Shown piece by piece: positions 7,274 through 14,304 of a stretch of DNA of 15,513 bases (its first letter is position 1; every line of letters begins with the position of its first letter). A program made the position numbers and the translations under genes. The notes below the pieces were generated by a model. That model was not told where the DNA came from, made no database searches, and saw only the letters and a list, made by a program, of their open reading frames with translations. The DNA comes from Pseudomonadales bacterium. GTDB taxonomy: Bacteria; Pseudomonadota; Gammaproteobacteria; Pseudomonadales; Moraxellaceae. Where the stretch lies: NCBI GenBank assembly GCA_013043915.1, contig JABEVH010000096.1, forward strand, positions 1 to 15,513, given 5' to 3'.

Positions 7274-8461
7274 TTAGCTCCAGGCCGCGTTAAGTATTCT
7301 CAAAAGATCCTCAACATCGGCTTCCCGCGGATTAAAGAGGATAGAACCATCATTGACCGCCATCTCAGCGATAAGTGGCAACTGCTCGCGCGTCACCTTG
7401 CCGGTTTCTTGCAAGGTGCGTGGCAACTTGCAACGCTGATATACGGCATCGCGCATGTCGCGAAGATGCATGATCGAACGCCCAGCACGCTGAGCCGCCG
7501 GGGTAGCGGCATAGGCTTCGGCTCCCGCCAGGGGCAACAGCAGTTCAGCCAGACGTGACTCAATCAAAGACTGGTTATACTCTAGGACATAAGGCAAAAA
7601 CAGATTCATGCACAGGCCATGTGGCAAATGACAAACTGCACCTAATGAGTGGCCCAGGGAATGTACCAAGCCCACCATGGCATTGGAAAATGCTATGCCT
7701 GCCATGGTAGAAGCCTCAGCCAAAGCCAACCTTCCATCCACGTCATCGGGCTTGTCCATCACACCGAGCAAATGCGTCGAAATCTTGCGCACTGCTGAAA
7801 ATGCATAGACTTCACTGATGGCATTGCTAGCTAGGCAGGTATAAGACTCCACCGCATGTGTCATGGCATCCATAGCCGTCATGGCGGTCAGGTGCGGCGG
7901 CAGCGTGCGTGTCATGCGCGGATCCAAGATGGCGGCATGCGGCATAAGAAAATATGAGGTAAAGGGAACCTTGACCTGTTTTTTCGTATCAGAGATCACC
8001 GCCACCATGGTGACTTCCGAACCCGTACCTGCCGTCGTGGGAACCACAAACATGGGTTTGAGCGGTCGTTTCAGGTTATGCGCCCCGGCATAGGCATAAA
8101 GGTCATCACCGCCTTCCGAAACCAGAATATTGACCCCCTTGCTGGTATCGATCACCGAACCGCCTCCCACAGCAACAATGGAATCACAGTGATTTTCCCG
8201 GTACATGGCAGCAGCACGCTGCACAGTATCCATACTGCTGTCCGGAGGAACATCATCAAAGCGGGCAGCTATGGTAATTTTACCTTCGGTCAGCGCCGCT
8301 TCAACATGGGCCAGCAAGCCTACACCAACCACGCCGCGGTCCGTGATAATCATGGGGCGATGCGACTGCAGCACACCTAGTTCAAATGGAATATGTTCCA
8401 GGGCCTTATGGCCGGCAATGATTTTGACCGGACAGAAAAACTCATAAAATGATTTGCTCAC
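7274..8461 (-). CDS. Iron-containing (group III) alcohol dehydrogenase
   Basis: This cytoplasmic NAD(P)-dependent metal alcohol dehydrogenase interconverts alcohols and aldehydes or ketones; the substrate cannot be read from sequence. The product is 395 residues, the usual length. Seen directly: VAVGGGSVIDTSKG (97-109, nucleotide binding), PTTAGTGSEVT (141-151) and the four expected metal ligands D198 and H202 in MDAMTHAVE, H267 in VHSLGH and H281 in HLPHG. These match the layout of FucO and other group III enzymes, which use Fe(II) or sometimes zinc. The start is GTG 8461, six bases after the SCP2-like gene, whose last codons (GGGGAG) double as ribosome-binding site. FEFFCPVKI-type openings (here YEFFCPVKIIAG) are common in the family. 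It lies in the middle of the SCP2-ADH-GST operon. Confidence 0.93.
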   Translation of the reverse strand: MSKSFYEFFCPVKIIAGHKALEHIPFELGVLQSHRPMIITDRGVVGVGLLAHVEAALTEGKITIAARFDDVPPDSSMDTVQRAAAMYRENHCDSIVAVGGGSVIDTSKGVNILVSEGGDDLYAYAGAHNLKRPLKPMFVVPTTAGTGSEVTMVAVISDTKKQVKVPFTSYFLMPHAAILDPRMTRTLPPHLTAMTAMDAMTHAVESYTCLASNAISEVYAFSAVRKISTHLLGVMDKPDDVDGRLALAEASTMAGIAFSNAMVGLVHSLGHSLGAVCHLPHGLCMNLFLPYVLEYNQSLIESRLAELLLPLAGAEAYAATPAAQRAGRSIMHLRDMRDAVYQRCKLPRTLQETGKVTREQLPLIAEMAVNDGSILFNPREADVEDLLRILNAAWS

Positions 8462-8467
8462 CAGACT

Positions 8468-9001
8468 TTACTCCCCACGTAAAAAATTCTTGGCCAAATG
8501 ACCGTAGATACGTCCGCCGCGATTGAGTTTATTGCTCAGGGAAATGTCCGGATAACGTTTGACTGCCCGTTCAGCAACCAAGCGCGGAAGGATCAGAATT
8601 TCCATACGGTTAAGACAACGCACTAGACGCAGCGCCTGGGAAACATCTCCATCGACATACATACGATCATGCGCAAAGGCTGTCGCTGTACTTTCTTGAA
8701 ATGAAAGCACCAGAAAAGCATGGGTCAAGTGTTTGAAACGCACACCAATATGAACTTGAGAAGGGGCTGATTTAAGTAGCCGCAGCTGCCCCTTTTCTCC
8801 AACTTCCAAGGTAAAACCAGGACCGTCGGGAAGTACATGCATTTGTATGACGGTGCCTGCTGCAAATCCGCCAAACTCTTTTTGCATGACATCATCGACT
8901 TCACTGGCCGCAACCAGACCTCGACCCACGATACCCATCATAAGCTCAACGTAAGCCAGCATCCCCTGCTGCTGCATTTTTTTTGCTGCCGATTTCAACA
9001 T
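8468..9001 (-). CDS. SCP2-like sterol/lipid-carrier fold protein
   Basis: The product is 177 residues from ATG 9001, which has GGGGA seven bases upstream. An ATG at 9022 would add seven residues, but would place the good ribosome-binding site inside the gene. No signal peptide, membrane segment or catalytic motif is seen, so it is probably cytoplasmic. The middle and C-terminal pattern (VIQMHVLPDGPGFTLEVGEKGQ; a VHIGVRFKHLTHAFLVLSF segment; then DRMYVDGDVSQALRLVRCLNRMEILILP) fits an SCP2 sterol-carrier fold, whose hydrophobic pocket binds lipids or acyl chains. Bacterial relatives include the ubiquinone factors UbiJ and UbiT, but this sequence does not closely resemble either. It heads an operon with the iron-type alcohol dehydrogenase and GST genes. 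The fold call is moderate; the ligand is unknown. Confidence 0.72.
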   Translation of the reverse strand: MLKSAAKKMQQQGMLAYVELMMGIVGRGLVAASEVDDVMQKEFGGFAAGTVIQMHVLPDGPGFTLEVGEKGQLRLLKSAPSQVHIGVRFKHLTHAFLVLSFQESTATAFAHDRMYVDGDVSQALRLVRCLNRMEILILPRLVAERAVKRYPDISLSNKLNRGGRIYGHLAKNFLRGE

Positions 9002-9030
9002 CAAGATTTCCCCAAGAATCACCCATAACT

Positions 9031-9046
9031 TAGAGCATTTACTCTA
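9031..9046. repeat. Small dyad in the divergent SCP2/TPR intergenic region
   Basis: TAGAG (9031-9035) and CTCTA (9042-9046) are perfect 5-base inverted arms with a 6-base loop, about 30 bases upstream of the SCP2-like start. It is in a place suited to a regulator site for the SCP2-ADH-GST operon. It is short enough to be chance. Confidence 0.2.
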
Positions 9047-9060
9047 GCTCAAGGATAAAC

Positions 9061-9090
9061 TTAACAAGGAAGATCATGCAACGATAAAAT
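9061..9090 (+). promoter_or_regulatory. Candidate sigma70 promoter for the TPR gene
   Basis: TTAACA (9061-9066, 5 of 6) and TAAAAT (9085-9090, 5 of 6) are 18 bases apart. Transcription would begin near 9097, giving a leader of about 38 bases. A second TAGAAT at 9101-9106 lacks a matching -35. Confidence 0.5.
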
Positions 9091-9134
9091 ATCTGCATGG
9101 TAGAATCTGACGAAATTCATCTGTTGGTCCTCGT

Positions 9135-9848
9135 ATGCTTTACGCTTCTTTTTTTCTGATCATACAAATTGCCATGATTGTGCATGTCATACGGACAGGA
9201 CGCTCGCCGTGGTGGGTAGTAGGCCTGATCCTTTTCCCCGGCATCAGCAGCTTGCTTTATGTTGCCAGTGTCTTGATCGATGATGGCGGCAACGCTGGCT
9301 CCCCTGCCCGCTCATGGCGACAACCCAGCCTGGCGCAATTACGGCTCCAGTGGCAACAAACACCTACTGCAGATGCTTCTCGACAACTGGCAGAAGCCCT
9401 GAGCGGGCAAGGTCAGTGGCAAGAAGCCTGTGATTTATACCAGCAAGGACTGACCGGAGCCAATCGCTACGATACCTTGCTTCTGCATGGATTGGCACAG
9501 GCGCAGTTAGCTTTGAATCAACCGCAACAGGCCCTGCAAACACTGCAGGTCATGCATGAGCAAGGCAGCGGGGAAATCCCTCAAGAAGCCGGACTGACTC
9601 GGGCCCGCGTCCTTGATGCTCTGGATGCCCCTGAAACCGAACAGGCCTGGCGATCCTTGATTGGTCACTATCCAGGCCCTGAACCCGCCTGCCGTTATGC
9701 AGACTGGTTACTACGTCATCGTCGGTTTGATGAAGCCAGGGCGCAATACCGCGACGTTCTTGATGCAGCCGCACGCAATGGGCATCATTACCACCGGCTA
9801 TATCGCCCCTGGATCCGACAAGCTAAGGCAGGGATACCTAGCCAATGA
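9135..9848 (+). CDS. Membrane-anchored tetratricopeptide-repeat protein
   Basis: The product is 237 residues. The first 46 form two hydrophobic segments (about 3-18 and 24-46) split by a short loop with RTGRSPWW. This layout resembles the phospholipase D N-terminal-type anchor (PLDc_N) seen in other small membrane proteins. The rest is soluble and helical, with TPR-like repeats: AEALSGQGQWQEACDLYQQGL (about 87-107), LLHGLAQAQLALNQPQQALQTL and, near the C-terminus, ADWLLRHRRFDEARAQYRDVL. TPRs bind other proteins, so it is probably a scaffold or assembly factor on the cytoplasmic face of the inner membrane. The start ATG 9135 lacks a clear Shine-Dalgarno, but the hydrophobic N-terminus supports it. 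Its last 11 bases overlap the end of the convergent CoA-transferase family gene. The partner is unknown. Confidence 0.85.
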   Translation: MLYASFFLIIQIAMIVHVIRTGRSPWWVVGLILFPGISSLLYVASVLIDDGGNAGSPARSWRQPSLAQLRLQWQQTPTADASRQLAEALSGQGQWQEACDLYQQGLTGANRYDTLLLHGLAQAQLALNQPQQALQTLQVMHEQGSGEIPQEAGLTRARVLDALDAPETEQAWRSLIGHYPGPEPACRYADWLLRHRRFDEARAQYRDVLDAAARNGHHYHRLYRPWIRQAKAGIPSQ

Positions 9849-11019
9849 CTCCATCGCGCCGCCAATGTTCAATGATGGCCGCAGCGATACCCAGTTCTTT
9901 GAGTACCTGATCGGAATCTTCACCTACAGCACCACCTGCGTAACGATAAGTCACGGGTGTGCGGGAAAAACGCAGAGGACTGGCCACCTGCTTCAGACTG
10001 CCACCTTGCCGATCAGGGACATCGACAAGCATGCCGCGCTCCTGCAAGACGGGATGCTGGCAGGCTTCCTGAAAACTCAGCACGGGCTCGGTACATGTAT
10101 CCAGATTAGCGAACTGATTCAACCAATCCTGGCGAGGCAGTTTGGCTAATTCCTGTGCAATTTCAGCCTTGAGCCAGGCCACTTGGCCCGGCTCACGAAC
10201 CACGGCCATCCCCGCCAGATCTGGTCGTCCCAGTACCTGTACAAACGCCGCAAAAAACTGCGGTTCCAGCCCAGCTACCGACAGGTACAAGCCATCAGCA
10301 CAGGCATAACAATCATAAAAGGAACCACCGTTGAGAGTGTCTCCCTCCAAAGCAGGATTGCTACCCTCTGCCAAGGCTGCTGGTGCCGTCAGTGCCTGCA
10401 AACTGAAAGCTGCATCGGTCATGCTAATGTCGATGTACTGACCTTCTCCCGTTTGCTGGCGATGCACGATAGCAGCCAACAGGGCAATGACGGCATGCGC
10501 TGAACCACCTGCCACATCAGCCACCTGCACAGCCATGGGCTGAGGACCGGTAGCCTTGCGACCGTTGTAACTGAGTATTCCGGACAAGGCAAGATAGTTC
10601 AAGTCATGTCCAGCACGATCACGGTAGGGCCCCGTCTGGCCATAGCCCGTAATGGATACGTAAATCAATCCGGGGCAATGCTCACGCAAGTCCTCATAAC
10701 TGAGACCTAAGCGAGCCATGACCCCTGGCCTGAACTGTTCAATCACAACATCGTATTGCTTGAGCAAAGCCACCATGATCTCATGACCCGCAGGCTGTTT
10801 GAGATCCACGGCAAGACTGCGCTTATTGCGATTTAAATGAGCATGAACCACGGATACGCCTCTGACATAAGGAGGCAGGACGCGCACCAGATCCGGGCGC
10901 GTTGGCGATTCTATACGCAGCACATCAGCGCCTAAATCAGCCAACATCAAGCTGGCAAAAGGCCCGGGCAATAAGGTACTGAAGTCCAGAATACGCAACG
11001 ACTGCAATGGACCGCTCAT
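9838..11019 (-). CDS. CoA-transferase family III protein, alpha-methylacyl-CoA racemase-like
   Basis: The family (CaiB/BaiF) includes CoA transferases and alpha-methylacyl-CoA racemases (AMACR), which epimerise 2-methyl-branched acyl-CoAs. The product is 393 residues. The opening LRILDFSTLLPGPFASLMLADLGADVLRIE is the family signature. Several features point to the racemase branch. AGHDLNYLALSG places H138 and D139 in line with the H126/D127 pair of mycobacterial MCR. D168 in VADVAGG is exactly 30 residues on, as in MCR (H126-D156). GLEPQFF places E252 near MCR's E241. A transferase cannot be excluded. The ATG at 11019 has GGAG 11 bases upstream, a rather long spacing. It is divergent from the helicase and convergent, with an 11-base overlap, with the TPR gene. 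The substrate is unknown. Confidence 0.88.
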   Translation of the reverse strand: MSGPLQSLRILDFSTLLPGPFASLMLADLGADVLRIESPTRPDLVRVLPPYVRGVSVVHAHLNRNKRSLAVDLKQPAGHEIMVALLKQYDVVIEQFRPGVMARLGLSYEDLREHCPGLIYVSITGYGQTGPYRDRAGHDLNYLALSGILSYNGRKATGPQPMAVQVADVAGGSAHAVIALLAAIVHRQQTGEGQYIDISMTDAAFSLQALTAPAALAEGSNPALEGDTLNGGSFYDCYACADGLYLSVAGLEPQFFAAFVQVLGRPDLAGMAVVREPGQVAWLKAEIAQELAKLPRQDWLNQFANLDTCTEPVLSFQEACQHPVLQERGMLVDVPDRQGGSLKQVASPLRFSRTPVTYRYAGGAVGEDSDQVLKELGIAAAIIEHWRRDGVIG

Positions 11020-11132
11020 TTTTCTGACATCTCCATGAAAAAATTAAAGCTCAGAGTAAGTCCGCCCGGGATGAACCACAAGGACCTGTTCAGCCAATCC
11101 CGTGACTACTACCGACTATGGAGAACCCTTCG

Positions 11133-13268
11133 ATGAACTGGTATCCCAAAATCATGCGTGCCTGGCTACACGGGCCTGAATCCGTCTATGGCCCCGACCG
11201 GATGCCTGTGACTCCAGCTGCTGTTTTGGCCATGCGAGAAACCGTATCACGTTGGGTCGATGCCGGACTGATGCCAGCACCTACGGAGGCACAGTGGCAA
11301 ATGATTCTGTGTGATCACCCTTCAGCCTGTGTCAGCGCTGCTGCCGGGTCTGGCAAATCTACCACCTTGGTACTGCGTGTACTTTTTATGGTGCATTTTC
11401 TTAACATCTCAGCCGACACCTTAACCGTATTCTCATTTACTCGTGCCTCCTGTGCTGATCTGCGTCAAGCGCTGCAACGCTGGTCCTTAATGCTGGGCAT
11501 GAATACACCTTGGCAAAGCATAGTAAGCACTTTTCACAGTCGTCTGACCCAGATGATGCGGATACATGGCGAGTGCCGATTCTTTGAATTGCTGGGACCA
11601 GCATCAGCCAATACATCACTCCCCCCTAACCTCCTGGTATCAAGCCACCTGAGCAACGAGCAGCATGAACTCCTCAATCAGGCCTATGCGGCCTGTTATC
11701 GTGAACATCCGCAGTTTCGCCACAGCGTAGGTGAGATATTGCTTCTGCAGGCATCTTCATTGAAAAAAATAACTCCACAGCCCAACCACGTCGCTGAAAG
11801 AGCACAGACGTTACAACAGGCTGCTCATTATGACCGGTCCTTATCAGAACATCTGTGTATCCACTTAGTCGCCAAGCAGCTCTGGCCACAAGGCCTGAAG
11901 ACCCACCCTAAGCATCATTTTAGGGTAGATGGCTACCCGTTTCATGCGCAAGGCCAGCTGAGCAACGGTACTCTGGTATTCTTGGATGGCTTAGCTCAGG
12001 AAACCGGTGATGGGGATATGACACCCTGGCATCTCAGAAAACATATTATTGCCCATGGATGTCTACAACCCTATATCTATATACGTAACCACGACGACCT
12101 GGCTCTCCTGCAACAACTGCTGTGTTATGAGCATGAGAACTCAGAATACTCCCCCACCCTACCTATTCCACAGTGCCGCCTGAATCTGGCGGGTGAATCT
12201 ACGTCGGCAAATTTACAGGAAGTTCTCTTACAAACAGCGGATTTTATGGAATGTTTGGGGCTAGACCCTGCACGATCAGATCCTCCCTCATCCTTAAAGG
12301 GACTAGAGCACCTGGTCTGGAAAGCAACCCAAGTATTTTGGCCCTACTTTCTAAACTATCTGCATGAAAAACATGGCATAAAAACATTTCATGGCGCATT
12401 TCGCCATACAGAAACTTCAGCATGTATGCAGCATATACTGATCGATGAATTTCAAGATATTTCCGCCCAAATTGTACACTGGATACAATCTTGTCAACGC
12501 CGGCTATCCCTGCCTTGCAGCATCATGGCTATCGGGGATGACTGGCAATCGATCTATGCATGGCGAGGGGCATCGCCTCAGTTTTTGCTGAATTTTCAGC
12601 AGCATTTTCCCGGTCATCACGCCTTAACATGCCAACCCCAGCTGACACTTAGCGAAAATTTTCGTTGTGCAGCGCCCATTGTAGCGGATGCCCGCAGATT
12701 ACTAGAACCTGTCACCTTACGCACCCAGCACCAAGTCCTAGCCGCTCGCCCTGCCAAGCAGGATGATCACGGCATCATGCACTATTGCCTGCGCGAAGAT
12801 TTTTACACCGGTATCATTCACCTGATCATGGAGCAACTCAGGCAGGATGTACCTGAACTGATGGTATTGGCGAGAAAAAAACAGGATCTAGCCGAGATCA
12901 GAAAACGGCTAAATACCTCACTCTTAAAGCGCGTTAATCTACAGACCTTACATGGGGGTAAAGGCCTGCAGGCCACCGTGGCCATCATCGTAGGTGATTG
13001 CCTGCTAGGCAAGTCGCACCCACTGCGCGACGCTATTTACCGACAGGCTGGAATGCGCCAGTCGTATTCCGAGGCTTTGCGCGATGAAGCACATCGCTTA
13101 GCTTATGTCGGCGTTACCCGCGGAATGCGTCGTGTATTCTGGATCAGCCGCACCCCTGATGTCTGCGCTCAAGGAGTCGTCAGATATCTGGCTCGTTATC
13201 ATCCTCCCCTGACCTCTTTACCAAAATTTTCCTCGGTGATTGACATCCTCCCCTCCCTCAGTCAATGA
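11133..13268 (+). CDS. UvrD/HelD-type superfamily 1A DNA helicase
   Basis: The product is 711 residues from ATG 11133, which has GGAG nine bases upstream. ATG 11118 is also in frame but lacks a ribosome-binding site. The SF1 helicase motifs appear in order: a Q-motif-like PTEAQWQMI; Walker A AAAGSGKST (69-77); motif Ia VFSFTRAS; Walker B LIDEFQDIS (436-444); motif III GDDWQSIYAWRGA (468-480); motif IV LSENFR (506-511); motif V LHGGKGLQ (606-613); motif VI LAYVGVTRGMRRV (656-668). GDDWQSIY and DEFQDIS resemble helicase IV (HelD) more than UvrD or Rep. Motif V has GG and Q where SKGLE is usual. About 360 residues separate Walker A from Walker B, a long insertion with no recognised motif. It should be a 3'-5' translocase in DNA repair or remodelling. 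It stands alone, with no nuclease partner beside it. Confidence 0.92.
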   Translation: MNWYPKIMRAWLHGPESVYGPDRMPVTPAAVLAMRETVSRWVDAGLMPAPTEAQWQMILCDHPSACVSAAAGSGKSTTLVLRVLFMVHFLNISADTLTVFSFTRASCADLRQALQRWSLMLGMNTPWQSIVSTFHSRLTQMMRIHGECRFFELLGPASANTSLPPNLLVSSHLSNEQHELLNQAYAACYREHPQFRHSVGEILLLQASSLKKITPQPNHVAERAQTLQQAAHYDRSLSEHLCIHLVAKQLWPQGLKTHPKHHFRVDGYPFHAQGQLSNGTLVFLDGLAQETGDGDMTPWHLRKHIIAHGCLQPYIYIRNHDDLALLQQLLCYEHENSEYSPTLPIPQCRLNLAGESTSANLQEVLLQTADFMECLGLDPARSDPPSSLKGLEHLVWKATQVFWPYFLNYLHEKHGIKTFHGAFRHTETSACMQHILIDEFQDISAQIVHWIQSCQRRLSLPCSIMAIGDDWQSIYAWRGASPQFLLNFQQHFPGHHALTCQPQLTLSENFRCAAPIVADARRLLEPVTLRTQHQVLAARPAKQDDHGIMHYCLREDFYTGIIHLIMEQLRQDVPELMVLARKKQDLAEIRKRLNTSLLKRVNLQTLHGGKGLQATVAIIVGDCLLGKSHPLRDAIYRQAGMRQSYSEALRDEAHRLAYVGVTRGMRRVFWISRTPDVCAQGVVRYLARYHPPLTSLPKFSSVIDILPSLSQ

Positions 13269-13369
13269 CTGCTCCTTATACGCGGGCCCCTGAAAAATGG
13301 GGGGGGGGGTCTATCGAAGATCCTGTAAAGATGGAAAGTGAGGAGATTCTCGCGGAGATTGATAATTGA
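13265..13369 (+). CDS. Possible 34-residue ORF with an 11-G tract, overlapping the helicase stop
   Basis: An ATG at 13265 overlaps the helicase TGA as ATGA and opens a 34-codon frame ending in TGA at 13367-13369. It encodes an N-terminal TAPYTRAPEKW, a glycine run from the G-tract, and an acidic, probably helical end, MESEEILAEIDN. It is unlike anything I recognise. The ATGA junction suggests translational coupling, but no Shine-Dalgarno precedes it. A frame of this length can arise by chance. An internal ATG (13331) would leave 12 residues. Slippage in the G-tract would change the C-terminus: one extra G gives a different 11-residue tail after the glycines, and one fewer gives an earlier stop. 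Confidence 0.35.
   Translation: MTAPYTRAPEKWGGGSIEDPVKMESEEILAEIDN
13299..13309 (+). repeat. Homopolymer tract of 11 G
   Basis: Eleven consecutive G follow GAAAAAT between the helicase and the acyltransferase. Upstream CCCC (13287-13290) could pair with part of the run to form a hairpin, but no T-tract follows. Tracts of this length mutate by slippage and are also a common place for sequencing errors. Confidence 0.95.
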
Positions 13370-13394
13370 CCTATCCTGTTAGGACAGTTATTAC
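13366..13394 (+). promoter_or_regulatory. Candidate sigma70 promoter for the acyltransferase, with dyad in the spacer
   Basis: TTGACC (13366-13371, 5 of 6) and TATTAC (13389-13394, 4 of 6) are 17 bases apart, with a start expected near 13401, about 19 bases before the ATG. The spacer holds the dyad CTATCCTGTTAGGACAG (13371-13387), two 7-base arms matching at 6 of 7 positions around GTT. A protein bound there would block RNA polymerase, so it may be a repressor operator. Confidence 0.42.
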
Positions 13395-13419
13395 CTAAAT
13401 TTTATCGAGAATACTGTGA

Positions 13420-14292
13420 ATGCCTTGGCTACGTGCTCTGCTTTTTTTACTCATAGGTTTTCTGAATACAGCGGTCATGGGTTCTGTGATTGTCTTGCTG
13501 GCGCTATTTACCCCAATGTCCCCGTTGCGTTCCCGTTTGGTCCCCTGCATTCATCACGTATCCGAGGCATGGGTCTGGGGCAATAAAAACCTGTTATTTG
13601 CAGTTATTCCTCCTATACGTATCGATATTGATATGCCTGATGACCTCAAAACGAATGGCTGGTATCTGCTGCTACCCAACCATCAATCCTGGGTCGACAT
13701 TATTCTGTTGTTTAATATTTTTCATCACCGCATTCCATTTTTGAAGTTCTTTTTAAAATATGAACTTATCTACATCCCCTTCCTCGGTATTGCCTGCAAG
13801 GCCCTGAACATGCCATTTATGAAACGCTACAGCAAGAGCTACCTGGAAAAACACCCCGAGAAAAAAGGCGAGGATTTACTGAACACACGTAAAGCCTGTG
13901 CCACTTTTCATGAACATCCGGTAGCTGTTGTCAACTTTATGGAGGGAACCCGCCGATCTCCTGATAAAATGAAAGAGCAACAATCGCCCTATCAACATTT
14001 GCTCCGACCCAAAGCGGGGGGCGTAGCGTTTGTCCTATCTGCCCTTGGACCCAGCATGCAGTCGGCGCTGGATGTGACCTTGGTGTACCCTGATAGGGTA
14101 CCTAGCTTGGCTGATCTGGCCTGTGGTCGATTGCGACATGTTAAAATCCATGTGCAAGAGTGCGTTATTCCAGCGGATTTTCGTGGTAGAGATTATGAAA
14201 ATGACGCACAATACCGCGACAGGTTCCAGTCATGGATAGGTGAGCTTTGGAAAGCCAAGGATGTGCGCATTTCCTCCATGTTGAACAGCTAA
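13420..14292 (+). CDS. YihG-type lysophospholipid acyltransferase (PlsC superfamily)
   Basis: The product is 290 residues with a hydrophobic N-terminal membrane segment (about 5-31), so the enzyme should sit at the inner membrane facing the cytoplasm. The acyltransferase motifs are clear: NHQSWVD (87-93, the HX4D catalytic pair H88/D93) and EGTRR (175-179, the phosphate-binding motif). LLRPKAGG (194-201) is the later conserved block. FLKYELIYIPFLGIACKALNMPFMKRYSKSYL closely follows the pattern of E. coli YihG, which places acyl chains on lysophospholipids. The start ATG 13420 has only a weak GAGA upstream; the N-terminal membrane segment supports it. A DUF349-type gene follows after 12 bases and is probably cotranscribed. 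The exact acyl donor and acceptor are not readable. Confidence 0.9.
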   Translation: MPWLRALLFLLIGFLNTAVMGSVIVLLALFTPMSPLRSRLVPCIHHVSEAWVWGNKNLLFAVIPPIRIDIDMPDDLKTNGWYLLLPNHQSWVDIILLFNIFHHRIPFLKFFLKYELIYIPFLGIACKALNMPFMKRYSKSYLEKHPEKKGEDLLNTRKACATFHEHPVAVVNFMEGTRRSPDKMKEQQSPYQHLLRPKAGGVAFVLSALGPSMQSALDVTLVYPDRVPSLADLACGRLRHVKIHVQECVIPADFRGRDYENDAQYRDRFQSWIGELWKAKDVRISSMLNS

Positions 14293-14304
14293 AGCCAGGA
14301 TATC

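Noticed and set aside
9661..10149. 162-codon plus-strand ORF across the ends of the TPR and CoA-transferase genes
   Set aside because: It is a shadow of two well-supported genes, has no domain pattern and no ribosome-binding site.
11018..11032. Micro-ORF ATG-TCA-GAA-AAA-TGA overlapping the CoA-transferase start
   Set aside because: GGAG directly touches its ATG with no spacing, so it is better explained as the ribosome-binding site of the main gene.
11020..11132. Divergent promoters between the CoA-transferase and helicase genes
   Set aside because: Only poor -35/-10 matches on either strand; nothing specific enough to call.
13283..13309. GGGCCCC-loop-GGGG hairpin as an intrinsic terminator after the helicase
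   Set aside because: The G-run is followed by TCTATC with no T-tract, so it lacks the second half of a terminator.
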